64,000 nt of DNA, taken from Pseudomonas nitroreducens (GTDB lineage: Bacteria; Pseudomonadota; Gammaproteobacteria; Pseudomonadales; Pseudomonadaceae). The notes beneath the pieces were generated by a model, which worked only from the letters and a program-made list of their open reading frames with translations, did not search any database and had not been told where the DNA came from. A program made the position numbers and the translations under genes. Below are positions 17,737 through 28,672 of this stretch, piece by piece; the first letter of the stretch is position 1; each line of letters starts with the position of its first letter. Location: assembly GCF_024170165.1 (NCBI RefSeq), contig NZ_JALJXP010000001.1, positions 744,001 to 808,000 on the forward strand, given 5' to 3'.

Positions 17737-18894
17737 ATGCAACGAAAGCCAGCCATGCGCGCCCTGGTTCCGGCCCTGCTCGTCGCCATGGCCACCCTTG
17801 CCGGCTGCGACAAGGCCCAGGCCCCGCAGGAGAAACCGGTTCCCGAGGTCGGTGTGGTGACCCTGCAACCGCAGGAAGTGACCCTGAGCACCGAACTGCC
17901 CGGCCGTACCACCGCGTATCGCATCGCCGAAGTTCGCCCGCAGGTGAACGGCATCATCCTCAAGCGCCTGTTCAAGGAAGGCAGCGACGTCAAGGAAGGC
18001 CAGCAGCTGTACCAGATCGACCCGGCCACCTACCAGGCGACTCTGCAGAGTGCCCAGGCCAATCTGGTGTCCACCCAGCAGCAGGCCGAGCGCTACAAGG
18101 AGCTGGTCAAGGACGAGGCGGTGAGCAAGCAGCAGTACGCCGACGCCCAGGCCGCCTACCTGCAGGCCAAGGCCACCGTCGACAGCGCGCAGATCAACGT
18201 GCGCTACACCAAGGTCTACTCGCCGATCTCCGGCCGCATCGGCCGCTCCAGCGTCACCGAAGGCGCCCTGGTGCAGAACGGCCAGAGCACCGCGCTGGCC
18301 ACCGTGCAGCAGCTGGACCCGATCTACGTCGACGTTACCCAGTCCTCCACCGCGCTGATCCGTCTGCGCCGCGAGCTGGCCGCCGGGCAGCTGGAGAAGG
18401 CCGGCGACAACGCCGCCAAGGTCAAGCTGTACCTGGAAGACGGCTCCGAATACCCCGTCGAGGGCAAGCTGGAGTTCTCCGAGGTCTCGGTTGACCAGGG
18501 CACCGGCTCGGTGACCGTGCGCGCCATCTTCCCCAACCCGAACAAGGAGCTGCTGCCGGGGATGTTCGTCCATGCGCAGCTGGAAGAGGGCATCAAGAAG
18601 CAGGCCATCCTGGCGCCGCAGCAGGGCGTGACCCGTGACTTCCGTGGCATGGCCACCGCACTGGTGCTCAACGCCGAGGACAAGGTCGAGCTGCGCACCA
18701 TCAAGGCCGACCGCACCGTCGGTGCCTATTGGCTGGTCAGCGATGGCCTGAAGGCCGGCGACCGCCTGATCACCGAAGGCCTGCAGTACGTCCAGCCGGG
18801 CGCCCAGGCCAAGGCCGTACCCGCGAAGAACGTGGCGCCCACCGCGGGTGCCGCGGACAAGCCCGCCGCCGCTCAACCGGCCAAGCAGGGTTAA
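17737..18894 (+). CDS. mexA: MexA, periplasmic adaptor of the MexAB-OprM efflux pump
   Basis: A 385-aa membrane-fusion lipoprotein joining MexB to OprM. The N-terminus MQRKPAMRALVPALLVAM leads to the lipobox LAGC, with Cys near residue 24. The lipoyl/hairpin region contains AEVRPQVNGIILKRLFKEGS and YQIDPATYQATLQSAQANL. The beta-barrel part has SPISGRIGRSSVTEGALV and NPNKELLPGMFVHAQLEEG. Identity to PAO1 MexA is high by eye throughout except the Ala/Pro-rich tail. The ATG at 17737 follows ACGAGGATAACGAT; an upstream extension of 22 codons lacks a signal sequence. mexB begins 16 nt after the stop. Controlled by the MexR and NalD-type sites upstream. Confidence 0.97.
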   Translation: MQRKPAMRALVPALLVAMATLAGCDKAQAPQEKPVPEVGVVTLQPQEVTLSTELPGRTTAYRIAEVRPQVNGIILKRLFKEGSDVKEGQQLYQIDPATYQATLQSAQANLVSTQQQAERYKELVKDEAVSKQQYADAQAAYLQAKATVDSAQINVRYTKVYSPISGRIGRSSVTEGALVQNGQSTALATVQQLDPIYVDVTQSSTALIRLRRELAAGQLEKAGDNAAKVKLYLEDGSEYPVEGKLEFSEVSVDQGTGSVTVRAIFPNPNKELLPGMFVHAQLEEGIKKQAILAPQQGVTRDFRGMATALVLNAEDKVELRTIKADRTVGAYWLVSDGLKAGDRLITEGLQYVQPGAQAKAVPAKNVAPTAGAADKPAAAQPAKQG

Positions 18895-18909
18895 TCAAGG
18901 GGATTCGTA

Positions 18910-21900
18910 ATGTCGAAGTTTTTCATTGACCGGCCCATCTTCGCCTGGGTGATCGCCCTGGTGATCATGCTGGCGGGCGGTCTGTCGATCCTCAAGTTGC
19001 CGGTGAACCAGTACCCGGCCATTGCGCCGCCGGCCATCGCCATCCAGGTGAGCTACCCGGGCGCCTCCGCCGAGACGGTGCAGGACACCGTGGTGCAGGT
19101 CATCGAGCAGCAGATGAACGGTCTCGACCATCTGCGCTATATCTCCTCGGAGTCCAACTCCGACGGCAGCATGACCATCACCGTGACCTTCGACCAGGGC
19201 ACCAGCCCTGACATCGCCCAGGTCCAGGTGCAGAACAAGCTGCAGCTGGCCACGCCGCTCCTGCCGCAGGAAGTGCAGCAGCAGGGCATCCGCGTGACCA
19301 AGGCGGTGAAGAACTTCCTGATGGTGGTCGGCGTCGTCTCCGAAGACGGCAGCATGACCAAGGAAGACCTGTCGAACTACATCGTCTCCAACATCCAGGA
19401 CCCGCTGTCGCGGACCGCTGGTGTGGGTGACTTCCAGGTGTTCGGTTCGCAGTACGCCATGCGCATCTGGCTGGACCCGGCGAAGCTCAACAGCTTCCAG
19501 ATGACCCCGGGCGACGTGAAGACAGCGATCCAGGCGCAGAACGTGCAGATCTCCTCCGGCCAGCTGGGCGGCCTGCCCGCGGTGAAGGGCCAGCAGCTCA
19601 ACGCCACCATCATCGGCAAGACCCGCCTGCAGAGCGCCGAGCAATTCAAGGACATCCTGCTCAAGGTCAACGCCGACGGCTCCCAGGTTCGCCTGAAGGA
19701 CGTCGCCGATGTGGCCCTGGGCGGCCAGGACTACAGCATCAACGCCCAGTTCAACGGCAAGCCGGCCTCGGGCATCGCGATCAAGCTGGCCACCGGCGCC
19801 AACGCGCTGGATACCGCCAAGTCGATCCGCGCCACCCTGGCCACGCTGGAGCCGTTCTTCCCGCAGGGCATGAAGATCGTCTACCCGTACGACACCACGC
19901 CGGTGGTCTCCGCCTCCATCCATGAGGTGGTGAAGACCCTGGGCGAAGCGATCCTGCTGGTGTTCCTGGTGATGTACCTGTTCCTGCAGAACTTCCGCGC
20001 CACGCTGATCCCGACGATCGCCGTGCCGGTGGTCCTGCTCGGCACCTTCGGCGTACTCGCCGCCTTCGGCTTCTCGATCAACACCCTGACCATGTTCGGC
20101 ATGGTGCTGGCGATCGGCCTGTTGGTGGACGACGCCATCGTGGTGGTGGAAAACGTCGAGCGGGTGATGGCCGAGGAAGGCCTGTCGCCCCGCGAGGCGG
20201 CGCGCAAGTCCATGGGCCAGATCCAGGGCGCGCTGGTGGGTATCGCCCTGGTGCTCTCGGCGGTGTTCCTGCCGATGGCCTTCTTCGGCGGCTCCACCGG
20301 GGTGATCTACCGCCAGTTCTCCATCACCATCGTCTCGGCCATGGCCCTGTCGGTACTGGTGGCCCTGGTGCTGACCCCGGCGCTCTGCGCCACCATGCTC
20401 AAGCCCATCGAGAAGGGCGACCACGGCGAACACAAGCGCGGCTTCTTCGGCTGGTTCAACCGTGCGTTCCTCTCCACCACCCACGGCTACGAGCGCGGCG
20501 TCACCTCGATCCTCAAGCACCGCTTGCCGTACCTGCTGATGTACGTGCTGATCCTCGGCGGCATGGTCTTCCTGTTCACCCGCATCCCCACGGCGTTCCT
20601 GCCCGACGAGGACCAGGGCGTGCTGTTCGCCCAGGTGCAGACCCCGGCCGGTTCGTCCGCCGAGCGCACCCAGGTGGTGGTGGATTCGATGCGCCAATAC
20701 CTGCTGGACAAGGAAAGCAGCTCGGTGAACTCGGTGTTCACCGTGACCGGCTTCAACTTCGCCGGCCGCGGCCAGAGCTCGGGCATGGCGTTCATCATGC
20801 TCAAGCCCTGGGAAGAGCGTCCGGGCGCGGAGAACAGCGTGTTCGCGCTGGCCCAGCGCGCGCAGCAGCACTTCTTCAGCTTCAAGGACGCGATGGTGTT
20901 CGCCTTCGCCCCGCCGGCGGTACTCGAACTGGGTAACGCCGTGGGCTTCGACATCTTCCTCCAGGACCAGGCCGGCGTCGGTCACGAAGTGCTGATGCAG
21001 GCGCGCAACCAGTTCCTCGGCCTGGCCGCGCAGAACCCGGTGCTGCAACGCGTGCGTCCCAACGGCCTGAACGACGAGCCGCAGTACAAGCTGCTGATCG
21101 ACGACGAGAAGGCCAGTGCGCTGGGCGTCTCGCTGGCGGACATCAACAGCACCATTTCCATCGCCTGGGGTTCGAACTACGTCAATGACTTCATCGACCG
21201 CGGTCGGGTGAAGAAGGTCTACCTGCAAGGCCGCCCGAACGCGCGGATGAGCCCGGAAGACCTGGACAAGTGGTACGTGCGCAACAGCTCCGGCGAGATG
21301 GTGCCATTCAGCGCCTTCGCCACCGGCGAGTGGAGTTATGGCTCGCCGAAACTGGCGCGCTACAACGGCGTGCCGGCCATGGAAGTCCTCGGTGAACCGG
21401 CCCCGGGCCGTTCCACCGGTGAGGCCATGGCGGCGGTCGAGGATATCGTCAAGCAACTGCCCAAGGGCGTCGGCTATGCCTGGACCGGTCTGTCCTACGA
21501 GGAACGCCTGTCCGGCTCGCAGGCCCCTGCGCTCTATGCCCTGTCGCTGATCGTGGTGTTCCTCTGTCTGGCGGCGCTGTACGAGAGCTGGTCGATCCCG
21601 TTCTCGGTGATGCTGGTGGTGCCGCTGGGCGTCATCGGTGCGCTGCTGGCGACGTCCATGCGCGGCCTGTCCAACGACGTGTTCTTCCAGGTGGGGCTGT
21701 TGACCACCATCGGCCTGTCGGCGAAGAACGCGATCCTGATCGTCGAGTTCGCCAAGGAACTGCACGAGCAGGGCAAGGGCATCGTCGAGGCGGCCATCGA
21801 GGCCTGCCGGATGCGTCTGCGCCCGATCGTCATGACCTCCCTGGCGTTCATCCTCGGCGTGGTGCCGCTGGCGATTTCCACCGGTGCCGGCTCCGGCAGC

Positions 21901-22050
21901 CAGCACGCGATCGGTACCGGCGTGATCGGCGGCATGGTCACCGCGACCGTCCTCGCGATCTTCTGGGTGCCGTTGTTCTACGTGGTGGTCAGTACCCTGT
22001 TCAAGGACGCTGCGTCCAAGGAACAGGAAACCACCGAGAAGGGGCATTGA
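18910..22050 (+). CDS. mexB: MexB, RND multidrug/proton antiporter
   Basis: The inner-membrane pump of MexAB-OprM; 1046 aa, the same length as PAO1 MexB, and nearly identical by eye. [17 protein letters not shown] begins TM1. The proton-relay motif [18 protein letters not shown] (about 400-417) holds the paired Asp in TM4, and the partner Lys lies in [17 protein letters not shown] of TM10. Two large periplasmic loops carry the porter and docking domains, with the switch-loop region [14 protein letters not shown] near 615. It exports beta-lactams, quinolones, chloramphenicol, tetracycline and other compounds. Spacing is 15 nt from mexA and 1 nt to oprM, so all three are one operon. Confidence 0.98.
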   Translation: MSKFFIDRPIFAWVIALVIMLAGGLSILKLPVNQYPAIAPPAIAIQVSYPGASAETVQDTVVQVIEQQMNGLDHLRYISSESNSDGSMTITVTFDQGTSPDIAQVQVQNKLQLATPLLPQEVQQQGIRVTKAVKNFLMVVGVVSEDGSMTKEDLSNYIVSNIQDPLSRTAGVGDFQVFGSQYAMRIWLDPAKLNSFQMTPGDVKTAIQAQNVQISSGQLGGLPAVKGQQLNATIIGKTRLQSAEQFKDILLKVNADGSQVRLKDVADVALGGQDYSINAQFNGKPASGIAIKLATGANALDTAKSIRATLATLEPFFPQGMKIVYPYDTTPVVSASIHEVVKTLGEAILLVFLVMYLFLQNFRATLIPTIAVPVVLLGTFGVLAAFGFSINTLTMFGMVLAIGLLVDDAIVVVENVERVMAEEGLSPREAARKSMGQIQGALVGIALVLSAVFLPMAFFGGSTGVIYRQFSITIVSAMALSVLVALVLTPALCATMLKPIEKGDHGEHKRGFFGWFNRAFLSTTHGYERGVTSILKHRLPYLLMYVLILGGMVFLFTRIPTAFLPDEDQGVLFAQVQTPAGSSAERTQVVVDSMRQYLLDKESSSVNSVFTVTGFNFAGRGQSSGMAFIMLKPWEERPGAENSVFALAQRAQQHFFSFKDAMVFAFAPPAVLELGNAVGFDIFLQDQAGVGHEVLMQARNQFLGLAAQNPVLQRVRPNGLNDEPQYKLLIDDEKASALGVSLADINSTISIAWGSNYVNDFIDRGRVKKVYLQGRPNARMSPEDLDKWYVRNSSGEMVPFSAFATGEWSYGSPKLARYNGVPAMEVLGEPAPGRSTGEAMAAVEDIVKQLPKGVGYAWTGLSYEERLSGSQAPALYALSLIVVFLCLAALYESWSIPFSVMLVVPLGVIGALLATSMRGLSNDVFFQVGLLTTIGLSAKNAILIVEFAKELHEQGKGIVEAAIEACRMRLRPIVMTSLAFILGVVPLAISTGAGSGSQHAIGTGVIGGMVTATVLAIFWVPLFYVVVSTLFKDAASKEQETTEKGH

Positions 22051-22051
22051 T

Positions 22052-23500
22052 ATGAGAAAGTCCTTTTTGTCCCTGGCAGTCGCAGCCGTCGTATTGTCCG
22101 GCTGCTCGCTGATCCCCGACTACGAGCGCCCCGAGGCGCCCGTGGCCGCGGCTTATCCGCAGGGCGATGCCTACGATGCGGCGCAGCCGGCCAACGCCGG
22201 CGCCGACATCGGCTGGCGCGAGTTCTTCAAGGACCCGCAACTGCAGCGACTGGTCGAAGTGTCGCTGGAAAACAACCGCGACCTGCGCGTCGCCGCGCTG
22301 AACATCGAAGCCTACCGGGCGCAGTACCGCATCCAGCGGGCCGACCTGTTCCCGGCGGTGGATGCCAGCCTTACCGGCTCGCGCCAGCGCCTGCCGGCGG
22401 ACCTGTCGACCACCGGCAGCTCGATGATCAGCAGCCAGTATGGCGCGACCCTGGGCGTTACCTCCTGGGAACTCGACCTGTTCGGCCGCCTGCGCGCCCT
22501 GCGTGACCAGGCGCTGGAGCAGTACTTCGCCACCGAGGAGGCACAGCGCAGCACCCAGACCAGCCTGGTGGCCAACGTCGCCAACGCCTACCTGACACTG
22601 CGCGCCGATCAGGCCCAGCTGGAGCTGACCCGCAACACCCTGGGCACCTACCAGAAGAGCTACGACCTGACCAAGCGCAGCTACGAAGTGGGTGTCGCTT
22701 CCGCCCTGGACCTGCGCCAGTCGCAGACCTCGGTGGAAAGCGCACGGGCGACCCTGGCGCAGTACACCCGTCTCGTCGCGCAGGACCAGAACGCGCTGGT
22801 GCTGCTGCTCGGTTCCGGTCTGCCGGGCGACCTGCCCCAGGGCCGCCAGCTGTCCGACGAGTTGCTGGCCACCGTGCCGGCGGGCCTGCCATCGGACCTG
22901 CTGCAGCGTCGCCCGGACATCCTCCAGGCGGAGCACCAGCTCAAGGCGGCCAACGCCAACATCGGCGCAGCGCGGGCGGCGTTCTTCCCGAACATCAGCC
23001 TGACCGCCAACGCCGGCAGCCTCAGTCCGGACCTGTCCGGCCTGTTCGACGGCGGCTCCGGCAGCTGGCTGTTCAAGCCTTCGATCACCTTGCCGATCTT
23101 CAACGCCGGCAGCCTGCAGGCGAGCCTGGACCTGGCCAGGGTGCAGAAGGACATCAACGTGGCGCAGTACGAGAAGGCCATCCAGACGGCCTTCTCCGAG
23201 GTCGCCGACGGTCTCGCCGCGCGCGGCACCTTCAACGAGCAGTTGCAGGCGCAGCGCGCGCTGGTGGACGCCACCAGCGAGTACTACCGGCTGGCCGACA
23301 AGCGCTACCGCACCGGCGTGGACAACTACCTCACCGTGCTCGACGCGCAGCGCTCGCTGTTCAGTGCCCAGCAGCAGCTGATCACCGACCGCCTCAACCA
23401 GCTGACCAGCGAGGTCAACCTGTACAAGGCCCTCGGCGGCGGCTGGCAGGCCACGGCGGCGCAAGCCAAGCCGATCTCCAGCGAGCCGCCGAAAGGCTGA
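22052..23500 (+). CDS. oprM: OprM, outer-membrane channel of MexAB-OprM
   Basis: A TolC-like outer-membrane lipoprotein of 482 aa (the PAO1 protein has 485). The signal [18 protein letters not shown] ends in the lipobox LSGC. Paired helical repeats are marked by [20 protein letters not shown] and [20 protein letters not shown], and the family motif [20 protein letters not shown] lies near residue 285. It begins 1 nt after the mexB stop, with AAGGGG as ribosome-binding site inside the end of mexB. A strong terminator follows 21 nt after the stop, closing the operon. This is also the last gene of the PAO1-like segment on this side. Confidence 0.97.
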   Translation: MRKSFLSLAVAAVVLSGCSLIPDYERPEAPVAAAYPQGDAYDAAQPANAGADIGWREFFKDPQLQRLVEVSLENNRDLRVAALNIEAYRAQYRIQRADLFPAVDASLTGSRQRLPADLSTTGSSMISSQYGATLGVTSWELDLFGRLRALRDQALEQYFATEEAQRSTQTSLVANVANAYLTLRADQAQLELTRNTLGTYQKSYDLTKRSYEVGVASALDLRQSQTSVESARATLAQYTRLVAQDQNALVLLLGSGLPGDLPQGRQLSDELLATVPAGLPSDLLQRRPDILQAEHQLKAANANIGAARAAFFPNISLTANAGSLSPDLSGLFDGGSGSWLFKPSITLPIFNAGSLQASLDLARVQKDINVAQYEKAIQTAFSEVADGLAARGTFNEQLQAQRALVDATSEYYRLADKRYRTGVDNYLTVLDAQRSLFSAQQQLITDRLNQLTSEVNLYKALGGGWQATAAQAKPISSEPPKG

Positions 23501-23521
23501 GCCTCACCGGCTGGAAACGAC

Positions 23522-23548
23522 AACGCCGCCCTTCGGGGCGGCGTTTTT
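23522..23548 (+). terminator. Terminator of mexAB-oprM
   Basis: A 10-bp stem AACGCCGCCC / GGGCGGCGTT with a TTCG loop, followed by TTTGT. Confidence 0.9.
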
Positions 23549-23587
23549 GTTGGTGCGTGCGCGGCGAGTCCGGTGCAGGCGATGGCC

Positions 23588-23613
23588 GATCGCGGACGGC
23601 GTCCGCTCCTGCG
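23588..23613. repeat. REP-like palindrome, second family
   Basis: The unit GATCGCGGACGG-CGTCCGCTCCTGC resembles a copy at about 43069-43094. It differs from the common TTCGCGAGCAAG family. Confidence 0.5.
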
Positions 23614-23643
23614 GCGCCGGTGAGCACGGCACTCGCGCAGCGA

Positions 23644-23719
23644 CGTAGGGCGCATAACCCGGAACGGGTTATCCGCCGTGTTGGCGGCGGATAACGCCCG
23701 AGGCGTTATGCGCCCTACG
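23644..23719. repeat. 76-bp cruciform-type repeat
   Basis: Outer perfect arms of 15 bp (CGTAGGGCGCATAAC at 23644-23658 and its complement at 23705-23719) enclose three small hairpins: 23656-23670, 23671-23692 and 23693-23707. The architecture resembles dispersed GTAGGGTGCATAAC-type intergenic repeats of Pseudomonas. It lies between oprM and the convergent UPF0158 gene, next to the inferred synteny junction. Confidence 0.75.
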
Positions 23720-23743
23720 GATTACGCCGGTGTTCGGGGCCGC

Positions 23744-24178
23744 CTACAGGTAAGCGCTGGGGCTGCGCCCGGCCGGCTGGATCTGGTTGTCCGCCAGCCA
23801 GTCCAGCGCGCATTCGCGCAGGCGCTCGCCCTGGTAGACGTACCAGGCCTGCAGCAACTCGGGATAACCCATCAGTACATGGCGGAAGGCCTTGAACGGC
23901 TTGCGTCCCTCGATGGCGTTGGCCAGGGCGGAATAGGCGTGGGGTTCGGGCACTTCGCGGAGGAAATCGCGCATCAGGTCCAGCGACTGGCCGCTGCTCA
24001 AGGGATCGATGGGCAGCAGGCGCTCCGGCTCACGCTGCAGCAGCTCGGCCAGCTCCGGGTCGGGGTCTTCTTCGGGGATCAGCAGCACCTGGCCGCTGAA
24101 CAGGTCGAGGTAGTGATCGATACCCTGGGTATCAAGCGCGAAGGCCAGTTCGTCGAGGTCGATGGTCAGCGGGCGCAT
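23744..24178 (-). CDS. UPF0158-family protein of unknown function
   Basis: A 144-aa acidic soluble protein of the UPF0158 family, function unknown. The N-terminal half begins MRPLTIDLDELAFALDTQ and includes GQVLLIPEEDPD. The C-terminal half contains GRKPFKAFRHVLMGYPELLQ and WLADNQIQP, the usual family segments with conserved aromatic and basic residues. There is no signal peptide or membrane helix. The ATG at 24178 has GGGAG 7 nt upstream; a GTG two codons earlier is too close to that site. It follows the MCP gene on the same strand after 100 bp that include a 9-bp hairpin, so separate transcription is likely. Confidence 0.8.
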   Translation of the reverse strand: MRPLTIDLDELAFALDTQGIDHYLDLFSGQVLLIPEEDPDPELAELLQREPERLLPIDPLSSGQSLDLMRDFLREVPEPHAYSALANAIEGRKPFKAFRHVLMGYPELLQAWYVYQGERLRECALDWLADNQIQPAGRSPSAYL

Positions 24179-24243
24179 GGTCACTCTCCCTATATGGCGA
24201 GTGACCGATCCTACGCCATGCGCATGACAACTGTCCTGCCGAT

Positions 24244-24271
24244 GTCGGTCGGCGCGGGCGCACCGACCGAC
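24244..24271 (-). terminator. Hairpin after the first MCP gene
   Basis: Perfect 9-bp arms GTCGGTCGG / CCGACCGAC around a GC-rich loop, 7 nt past the MCP stop. There is no U-tract, so termination would be weak. Confidence 0.45.
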
Positions 24272-24278
24272 TGGCGCG

Positions 24279-26225
24279 TCACAGGCGGAAGCGGCCCACC
24301 TGCAGTTGCAGCTCGTTGCCCAGCCGCGCCAGCTCGGTGCTGGAGCTGGCGGTCTGCTCGCTGGCGGCGGCGGACTGGTCGGCGATCTCGCGGACCTGGA
24401 CCACGCTGCGGTTGATCTCCTCGGCGACGCTGCTCTGTTGCTCGGCGGCCGAGGCGATCTGCAGGTTCATGCCCTGGATATCGGCCACGGTGCGGGCGAT
24501 CACCCCCAGCGCCTCGCCGGCGCGGCGGGTCAGCTCCACCGAGCTGCCGGTCAGGCGGCGGCTGTCGTCCATGCGCGTCACCGCTTCCTGGGCGCCGCGC
24601 TGCAGGCCGGCGATCAGGCCCTCGATCTCGGCGGTGGAAGACTGCGTACGCTGAGCCAGGCCACGTACCTCGTCGGCCACCACGGCGAAACCACGCCCGG
24701 CCTCGCCGGCGCGGGCGGCCTCGATGGCGGCGTTGAGCGCCAGCAGGTTGGTCTGTTCGGCCACCGACTTGATCACGTCGAGCACGCTGCCGATCTTCTC
24801 GCTTTCCTTGCGCAGCAGCTCCATGGCCTCGGCGGAGCGGTCCACCTCGGTGGCCAGGCGGCCGATCTGGTTGACCGCGTCCTGCACCACCTGATCGCCC
24901 TCGCGGGCCTGCAGGTCGGCCTGCTGGGCGGCGGCGGAGGCCTGCTCGGCGTTGCGCGCCACTTCCTGCACGGTGGCAGCCATTTCGTGGATGGCGCTGG
25001 CGACCTGTTCGGTCTCCACGCGCTGGCTGTTCACCCCGGCACGGGTCTGTTCGGTGACGGCGGAGAGTTCGTCGGCGGCGGTGGCCAGCTGGCTGACGCT
25101 GCCGCCGATATGGCCGAGCAGTTGCGCCAGGCTTTCGCGCATGCGCAGCATCACCCGCTGCAGCTGGCCCAGCTCGTCGCTGCGCTGCAGGTTGAGGTCG
25201 CGGGAAAGGCCCTGGGACAGGTCGCCCTGGGCGATACGTTCGGCCAGTTCCAGGGCCTCGTACAGCGGACGGACGATCTGCCGGTTGATCGCCCAGCCGG
25301 AGAGGAAGCCAAAGGCCAGGGCCAGCACGGCGATGAGGATCTGCCGGGTCTTGGCGGCAGCGGTCTCGGCATCATTGCGCGCCAGGGTGTCGTCGTAGAG
25401 GCGGGTGGCGGCGGCGAGCAGGGCTTCACTGGCGCTGCTCAGGCTCTTGCGCGCCTGCTGGGTGGCGTTCACGCCGTCGCGGAAGTGCTCGATGCCGCTG
25501 CGGTAGTTCTGCAGGTCCTTCAGCGCCGTGTTCAGGCCGTCGGCGGCGCTGGCCGGCAACTGGCTCTGCAGGGCGCCACCGGCGTCGCGCAGCTGGTCGA
25601 AGGCGCCGAAGGCGGCCTGTTCGGCGCTGGCCGACTGCTCGAAGACATAGCCGCGCACCTGGTAGCGCACCACCAGCAGTTGCTGGTGCAGTTGGCCAAC
25701 GGCCCGCGCTCCCTGCAGCAGCTGGGCATCGCCGGGTTGTTCGGCGAGCAGCTCGAAGAGCTGCTTGTCCAGCGCCTCGAAGGCCTGCAGGGCGCTTTGT
25801 GCGCTGCCCACCAGGGTGGCGCGGGCCTGGGTACGCTGATCCACCGCGCGGGTCAGGGCGGCGAAGGCTTCGCGGTACTCGCTGACGGCCTGGCGTGCGG
25901 CGCCCAGCTGTCTGGCATCGATATCGCTGCCTTTCAGACGCTGCTCGATCAGCTCCAGCATCTTCGTGCTGTGCTGCTCGACGCGCTCGGCCTGGCTGCG
26001 GTCGCCGCCCAGCTCGAACTGCAGGCGCGCGAGGTTGGCCTGCTGGCTGAGGTCGTTGAGTTCGGTGATGGTCGCCATCTGCCCGCCGCGCTCGGCCTGG
26101 TTGTCCAGGCTGTGCAGGCCGCTGAGCAGCACCAGCAGCGTGAGGAAGAGGAGGATGCCGAAGCCCACCACCAGCTTCAGGCTGACGTTCAGGCGGCCCA
26201 GCTGTACCACTAGCCAATCGTACAT
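24279..26225 (-). CDS. Methyl-accepting chemotaxis protein, HBM-type
   Basis: A 648-aa transmembrane chemoreceptor. TM1 (about 15-38, [20 protein letters not shown]) and TM2 (about 300-320, [18 protein letters not shown]) bound a roughly 260-residue helical periplasmic region, the size of a helical bimodular (HBM) ligand-binding domain. A HAMP domain follows ([20 protein letters not shown]). The signalling tip is the standard [20 protein letters not shown]. No C-terminal CheR-binding pentapeptide is seen; it ends GRFRL. The ATG at 26225 begins [13 protein letters not shown] after CTGGAG; the 58 codons of open frame upstream have no transmembrane logic. It is a diverged paralogue of the gene at 26575, and its ligand is not predictable. 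Confidence 0.88.
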   Translation of the reverse strand: MYDWLVVQLGRLNVSLKLVVGFGILLFLTLLVLLSGLHSLDNQAERGGQMATITELNDLSQQANLARLQFELGGDRSQAERVEQHSTKMLELIEQRLKGSDIDARQLGAARQAVSEYREAFAALTRAVDQRTQARATLVGSAQSALQAFEALDKQLFELLAEQPGDAQLLQGARAVGQLHQQLLVVRYQVRGYVFEQSASAEQAAFGAFDQLRDAGGALQSQLPASAADGLNTALKDLQNYRSGIEHFRDGVNATQQARKSLSSASEALLAAATRLYDDTLARNDAETAAAKTRQILIAVLALAFGFLSGWAINRQIVRPLYEALELAERIAQGDLSQGLSRDLNLQRSDELGQLQRVMLRMRESLAQLLGHIGGSVSQLATAADELSAVTEQTRAGVNSQRVETEQVASAIHEMAATVQEVARNAEQASAAAQQADLQAREGDQVVQDAVNQIGRLATEVDRSAEAMELLRKESEKIGSVLDVIKSVAEQTNLLALNAAIEAARAGEAGRGFAVVADEVRGLAQRTQSSTAEIEGLIAGLQRGAQEAVTRMDDSRRLTGSSVELTRRAGEALGVIARTVADIQGMNLQIASAAEQQSSVAEEINRSVVQVREIADQSAAASEQTASSSTELARLGNELQLQVGRFRL

Positions 26226-26409
26226 GTCGAAAACTCCAGGCAGACGTCGCCGCGGGATCGACGGCCCGTGGCTGGCAAGAACGAATGTGCAGAGGCGAGG
26301 CGGAATTGTCGGGACGCATCTTCGTGCGTCAGAGGCTATCGGCGGCGAAACGGGAAACTGAAGGCGGGAATATGTCGCGGGGTTTCTGGCGCGGTGCACG
26401 GCGAAGCCT

Positions 26410-26491
26410 GTAGGAGCGAGGGGGACGCCAACGTTATTGCTCGCGAACCACCTTCGCAGCGGGGCTTGTTCGCGAGCAAGCTCGCTCCTAC
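26410..26491. repeat. REP doublet with one long variant
   Basis: A long-variant REP (26410-26449), GTAGGAGCGAG then GGGGACGCC then an AT-rich bit then GCTCGCGAAC, faces a standard unit (26468-26491). The arrangement mirrors that at 11667-11759. Confidence 0.8.
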
Positions 26492-26530
26492 GAAAAGCGA
26501 AAAGCCGCCGGGCTGTGTTCGGGGGCGAAT

Positions 26531-26560
26531 AAAAAAGGCCCGCATTGCGCGGGCCTTTTT
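26531..26560 (-). terminator. Terminator of the second MCP gene
   Basis: Stem GGCCCGC / GCGGGCC with six A/T pairs at the base, 14 nt past the stop of the gene at 26575. T-runs occur on both strands. Confidence 0.85.
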
Positions 26561-26574
26561 CGTTAGCGGGCGGA

Positions 26575-28488
26575 TCAGACGCGGAAGCGGCTGACCAGTA
26601 CCTGCAGCTCGTTGCCCAGGCGCGCCAGCTCGACGCTGGAGGCGGCGGTTTCCTCGCTGGCGGCGGCAGTTTGCTCGGAGATGTCGCGGACGTTCATCAC
26701 GCTGCGGTTGATCTCCTCGGCCACGGCGCTCTGCTGCTCGGAAGCGGCGGCGATCTGCTGGTTCATCGACTGGATGGTCGACACGGTGCGGGTGATGGCG
26801 CCCAGGCGCTCGCCGGCACGGCGGGTCAGGTCGACGGTGCTGACGGTCAGGTCGCGGGAGGTTTCCATCATCTGCACGGCCTGCTGGGTGCCGCTCTGCA
26901 GGCCGGCGATCAGCTCCTCGATCTCCTCGGTGGAGGATTGGGTGCGCTGCGCCAGGCCGCGTACTTCATCGGCCACCACGGCGAAACCGCGGCCGGCGTC
27001 GCCCGCGCGCGCCGCCTCGATGGCGGCGTTGAGCGCCAGCAGGTTGGTCTGCTCGGCGACCGCCTTGATCACGTCCAGCACGCTGCCGATCTTCTCGCTT
27101 TCGCGCTTGAGCTTGAGCACCGACTCGTTGGTGCGGCCGACTTCGCCGGCCAGGCGATCCATCTGGGTCACCGCTTCGGTCACCGCGCCTTCGCCGTCAC
27201 GGGCCTGGCGATCGGCGGCGGAGGCGGCCTCGGAGGCCTCCTCGGCGTTACGCGCGACTTCCTGCACGGTGGCGGCCATCTCGTTCATGGCGGTAGCGAC
27301 CTGGTCGGTCTCGACCTTTTGATTGTTCACCCCGGCGCTGGTCTGCTCGGTCACCGCGGACAGCTCCTCGGCAGCGCTGGCGATCTGCGTCACGCCGTCG
27401 TGGATGCGGCCGATCAGCTCGCGCAGGGACAGGTTCATGCGCTGCATGCTCTTCTGCAGCTGGCCCAGTTCGTCGTGGCGGTTGGTCGGGATGTCACGGC
27501 TGAGGTCGCCGTCGGCGATGCGTTCGGCATGGCCAAGGACGTCGCGCAGCGGAGTGACGATCTGCCCGGTGATGATCCAGGCGGCGATGCTGCCCAGCAC
27601 CAGGGCGATCAGCGCGGCCAGGCCCAGCAGGGTCTTGGCCTGGGCGACGCCGGCGTCGCGCTTGGCGGTCTGGGTAGCGGTCAACTCGTTGCTCAGCTTC
27701 TCGATCTGCTGGCCGGCGTCGCGCATGCGGTCGCGGGCAGCCTGGCTGTCGTTGACCTCGTTGCGGTAGTTGGTCAGCGCATTGCGGTAGGTCTCCAGCG
27801 CGTCGAGGGTGGCGCGGAATTCACCGCTCAATTCGGCCGGCGAGGTGCTCATGTCACTCTTCACGCCGTCGATCAGCTTCTGCAGGCCGGCGAAGGCCGG
27901 CTGCTCCAGGTTCTGCGCGTCGGTGCTGGTATAGGCCATCACCTGCAGGCGCGCCTGCATGACGCCACGACCGAGGCCGGCGAGGTCCTGCAGGTGTTGC
28001 AGGCCCTCGGCGCTGCCGTTGCTGACCAGCTTCTGCTCGGCCTTCTGCATGCCCTCGCTGACGGCGCCGGCGGCCTGGATCAGTACCTGCTTGGCGGCGT
28101 CGCGCTCTTCGAAGGACTTCAGCAGCTGGTTGTACAGCTTGCGGTACTCCACGCTCAGCTCATGCTGCTGATCGATGACCCGGCGGTCCTCGGCCTCGGT
28201 GAACTTCTCGTTCAGCGAGCGATGGCGCTGGTCCAGCTTGTCCAGCGTATCGACCACCGACTTGGCGTCTTCCGGAGCGCGGGTGGACTGGAATTTCAGG
28301 CGGGCGATACGCAGGTCCTTGGCGATCGAGATCAGCTCGGAAATCTCGCCGAGCTTGTCGCCACGGTTGATCACGTTGCCCAGGTTGATCCAGCCGGTGA
28401 GGGCGATCAGCAGGGTGAGCAGCAGCACCAGGCCGAAGCCGGACGCGAGTTTGAGTTTGACACTGAGGTTGCTGAACCAGCGAAACAT
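26575..28488 (-). CDS. Methyl-accepting chemotaxis protein, HBM-type (McpK-like)
   Basis: A 637-aa chemoreceptor. TM1 is about 10-32 ([20 protein letters not shown]), a helical periplasmic domain of about 250 residues follows, then TM2 ([20 protein letters not shown]) and HAMP ([20 protein letters not shown]). The cytoplasmic tip is [20 protein letters not shown]. The sensor size and all-helical composition fit the HBM class, which binds organic acids; in PAO1 the MCP beside tatC and the RsmE-like gene (PA5072, McpK) responds to alpha-ketoglutarate. That neighbourhood is conserved here, so this copy is the better candidate orthologue of the two tandem receptors. The ATG at 28488 ([13 protein letters not shown]) is preferred to one 13 codons upstream; GGAG lies about 10 nt before it. 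Confidence 0.88.
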   Translation of the reverse strand: MFRWFSNLSVKLKLASGFGLVLLLTLLIALTGWINLGNVINRGDKLGEISELISIAKDLRIARLKFQSTRAPEDAKSVVDTLDKLDQRHRSLNEKFTEAEDRRVIDQQHELSVEYRKLYNQLLKSFEERDAAKQVLIQAAGAVSEGMQKAEQKLVSNGSAEGLQHLQDLAGLGRGVMQARLQVMAYTSTDAQNLEQPAFAGLQKLIDGVKSDMSTSPAELSGEFRATLDALETYRNALTNYRNEVNDSQAARDRMRDAGQQIEKLSNELTATQTAKRDAGVAQAKTLLGLAALIALVLGSIAAWIITGQIVTPLRDVLGHAERIADGDLSRDIPTNRHDELGQLQKSMQRMNLSLRELIGRIHDGVTQIASAAEELSAVTEQTSAGVNNQKVETDQVATAMNEMAATVQEVARNAEEASEAASAADRQARDGEGAVTEAVTQMDRLAGEVGRTNESVLKLKRESEKIGSVLDVIKAVAEQTNLLALNAAIEAARAGDAGRGFAVVADEVRGLAQRTQSSTEEIEELIAGLQSGTQQAVQMMETSRDLTVSTVDLTRRAGERLGAITRTVSTIQSMNQQIAAASEQQSAVAEEINRSVMNVRDISEQTAAASEETAASSVELARLGNELQVLVSRFRV

Positions 28489-28672
28489 GAAGGCGGCGCT
28501 CCAGGGTTGTACGGGGCCGGTACGCATGGCTGAGCAGGAAATGCGCAGAGTGGGAACGACCGGTACCGCTGATATCGGCTTCGCCGCCTGGAACTGAAGT
28601 GTTTCGAGTTATTTTTCTGACTGGTGGTTCACGCTGGAGGCCGCGTGGTTACTGGCCTCTAGCCATTTTCCG

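Larger units (their letters stand above)
26226..26574. other. Intergenic region between the two chemoreceptor genes
   Basis: 349 bp without a gene. It holds the promoter region of the downstream MCP, a REP doublet (26410-26491) and the terminator of the upstream MCP (26531-26560). Short readings here resemble REP translations rather than proteins. Confidence 0.7.

Noticed and set aside
18895-22047. A 1050-codon antisense frame opposite mexB.
   Set aside because: Exact shadow of mexB with biased His/Gln/Gly content and no recognisable domain.
24180-24280. Possible small gene between the UPF0158 gene and the first MCP gene.
   Set aside because: Only a 9-bp hairpin and a ribosome-binding site are present; no coding signal.
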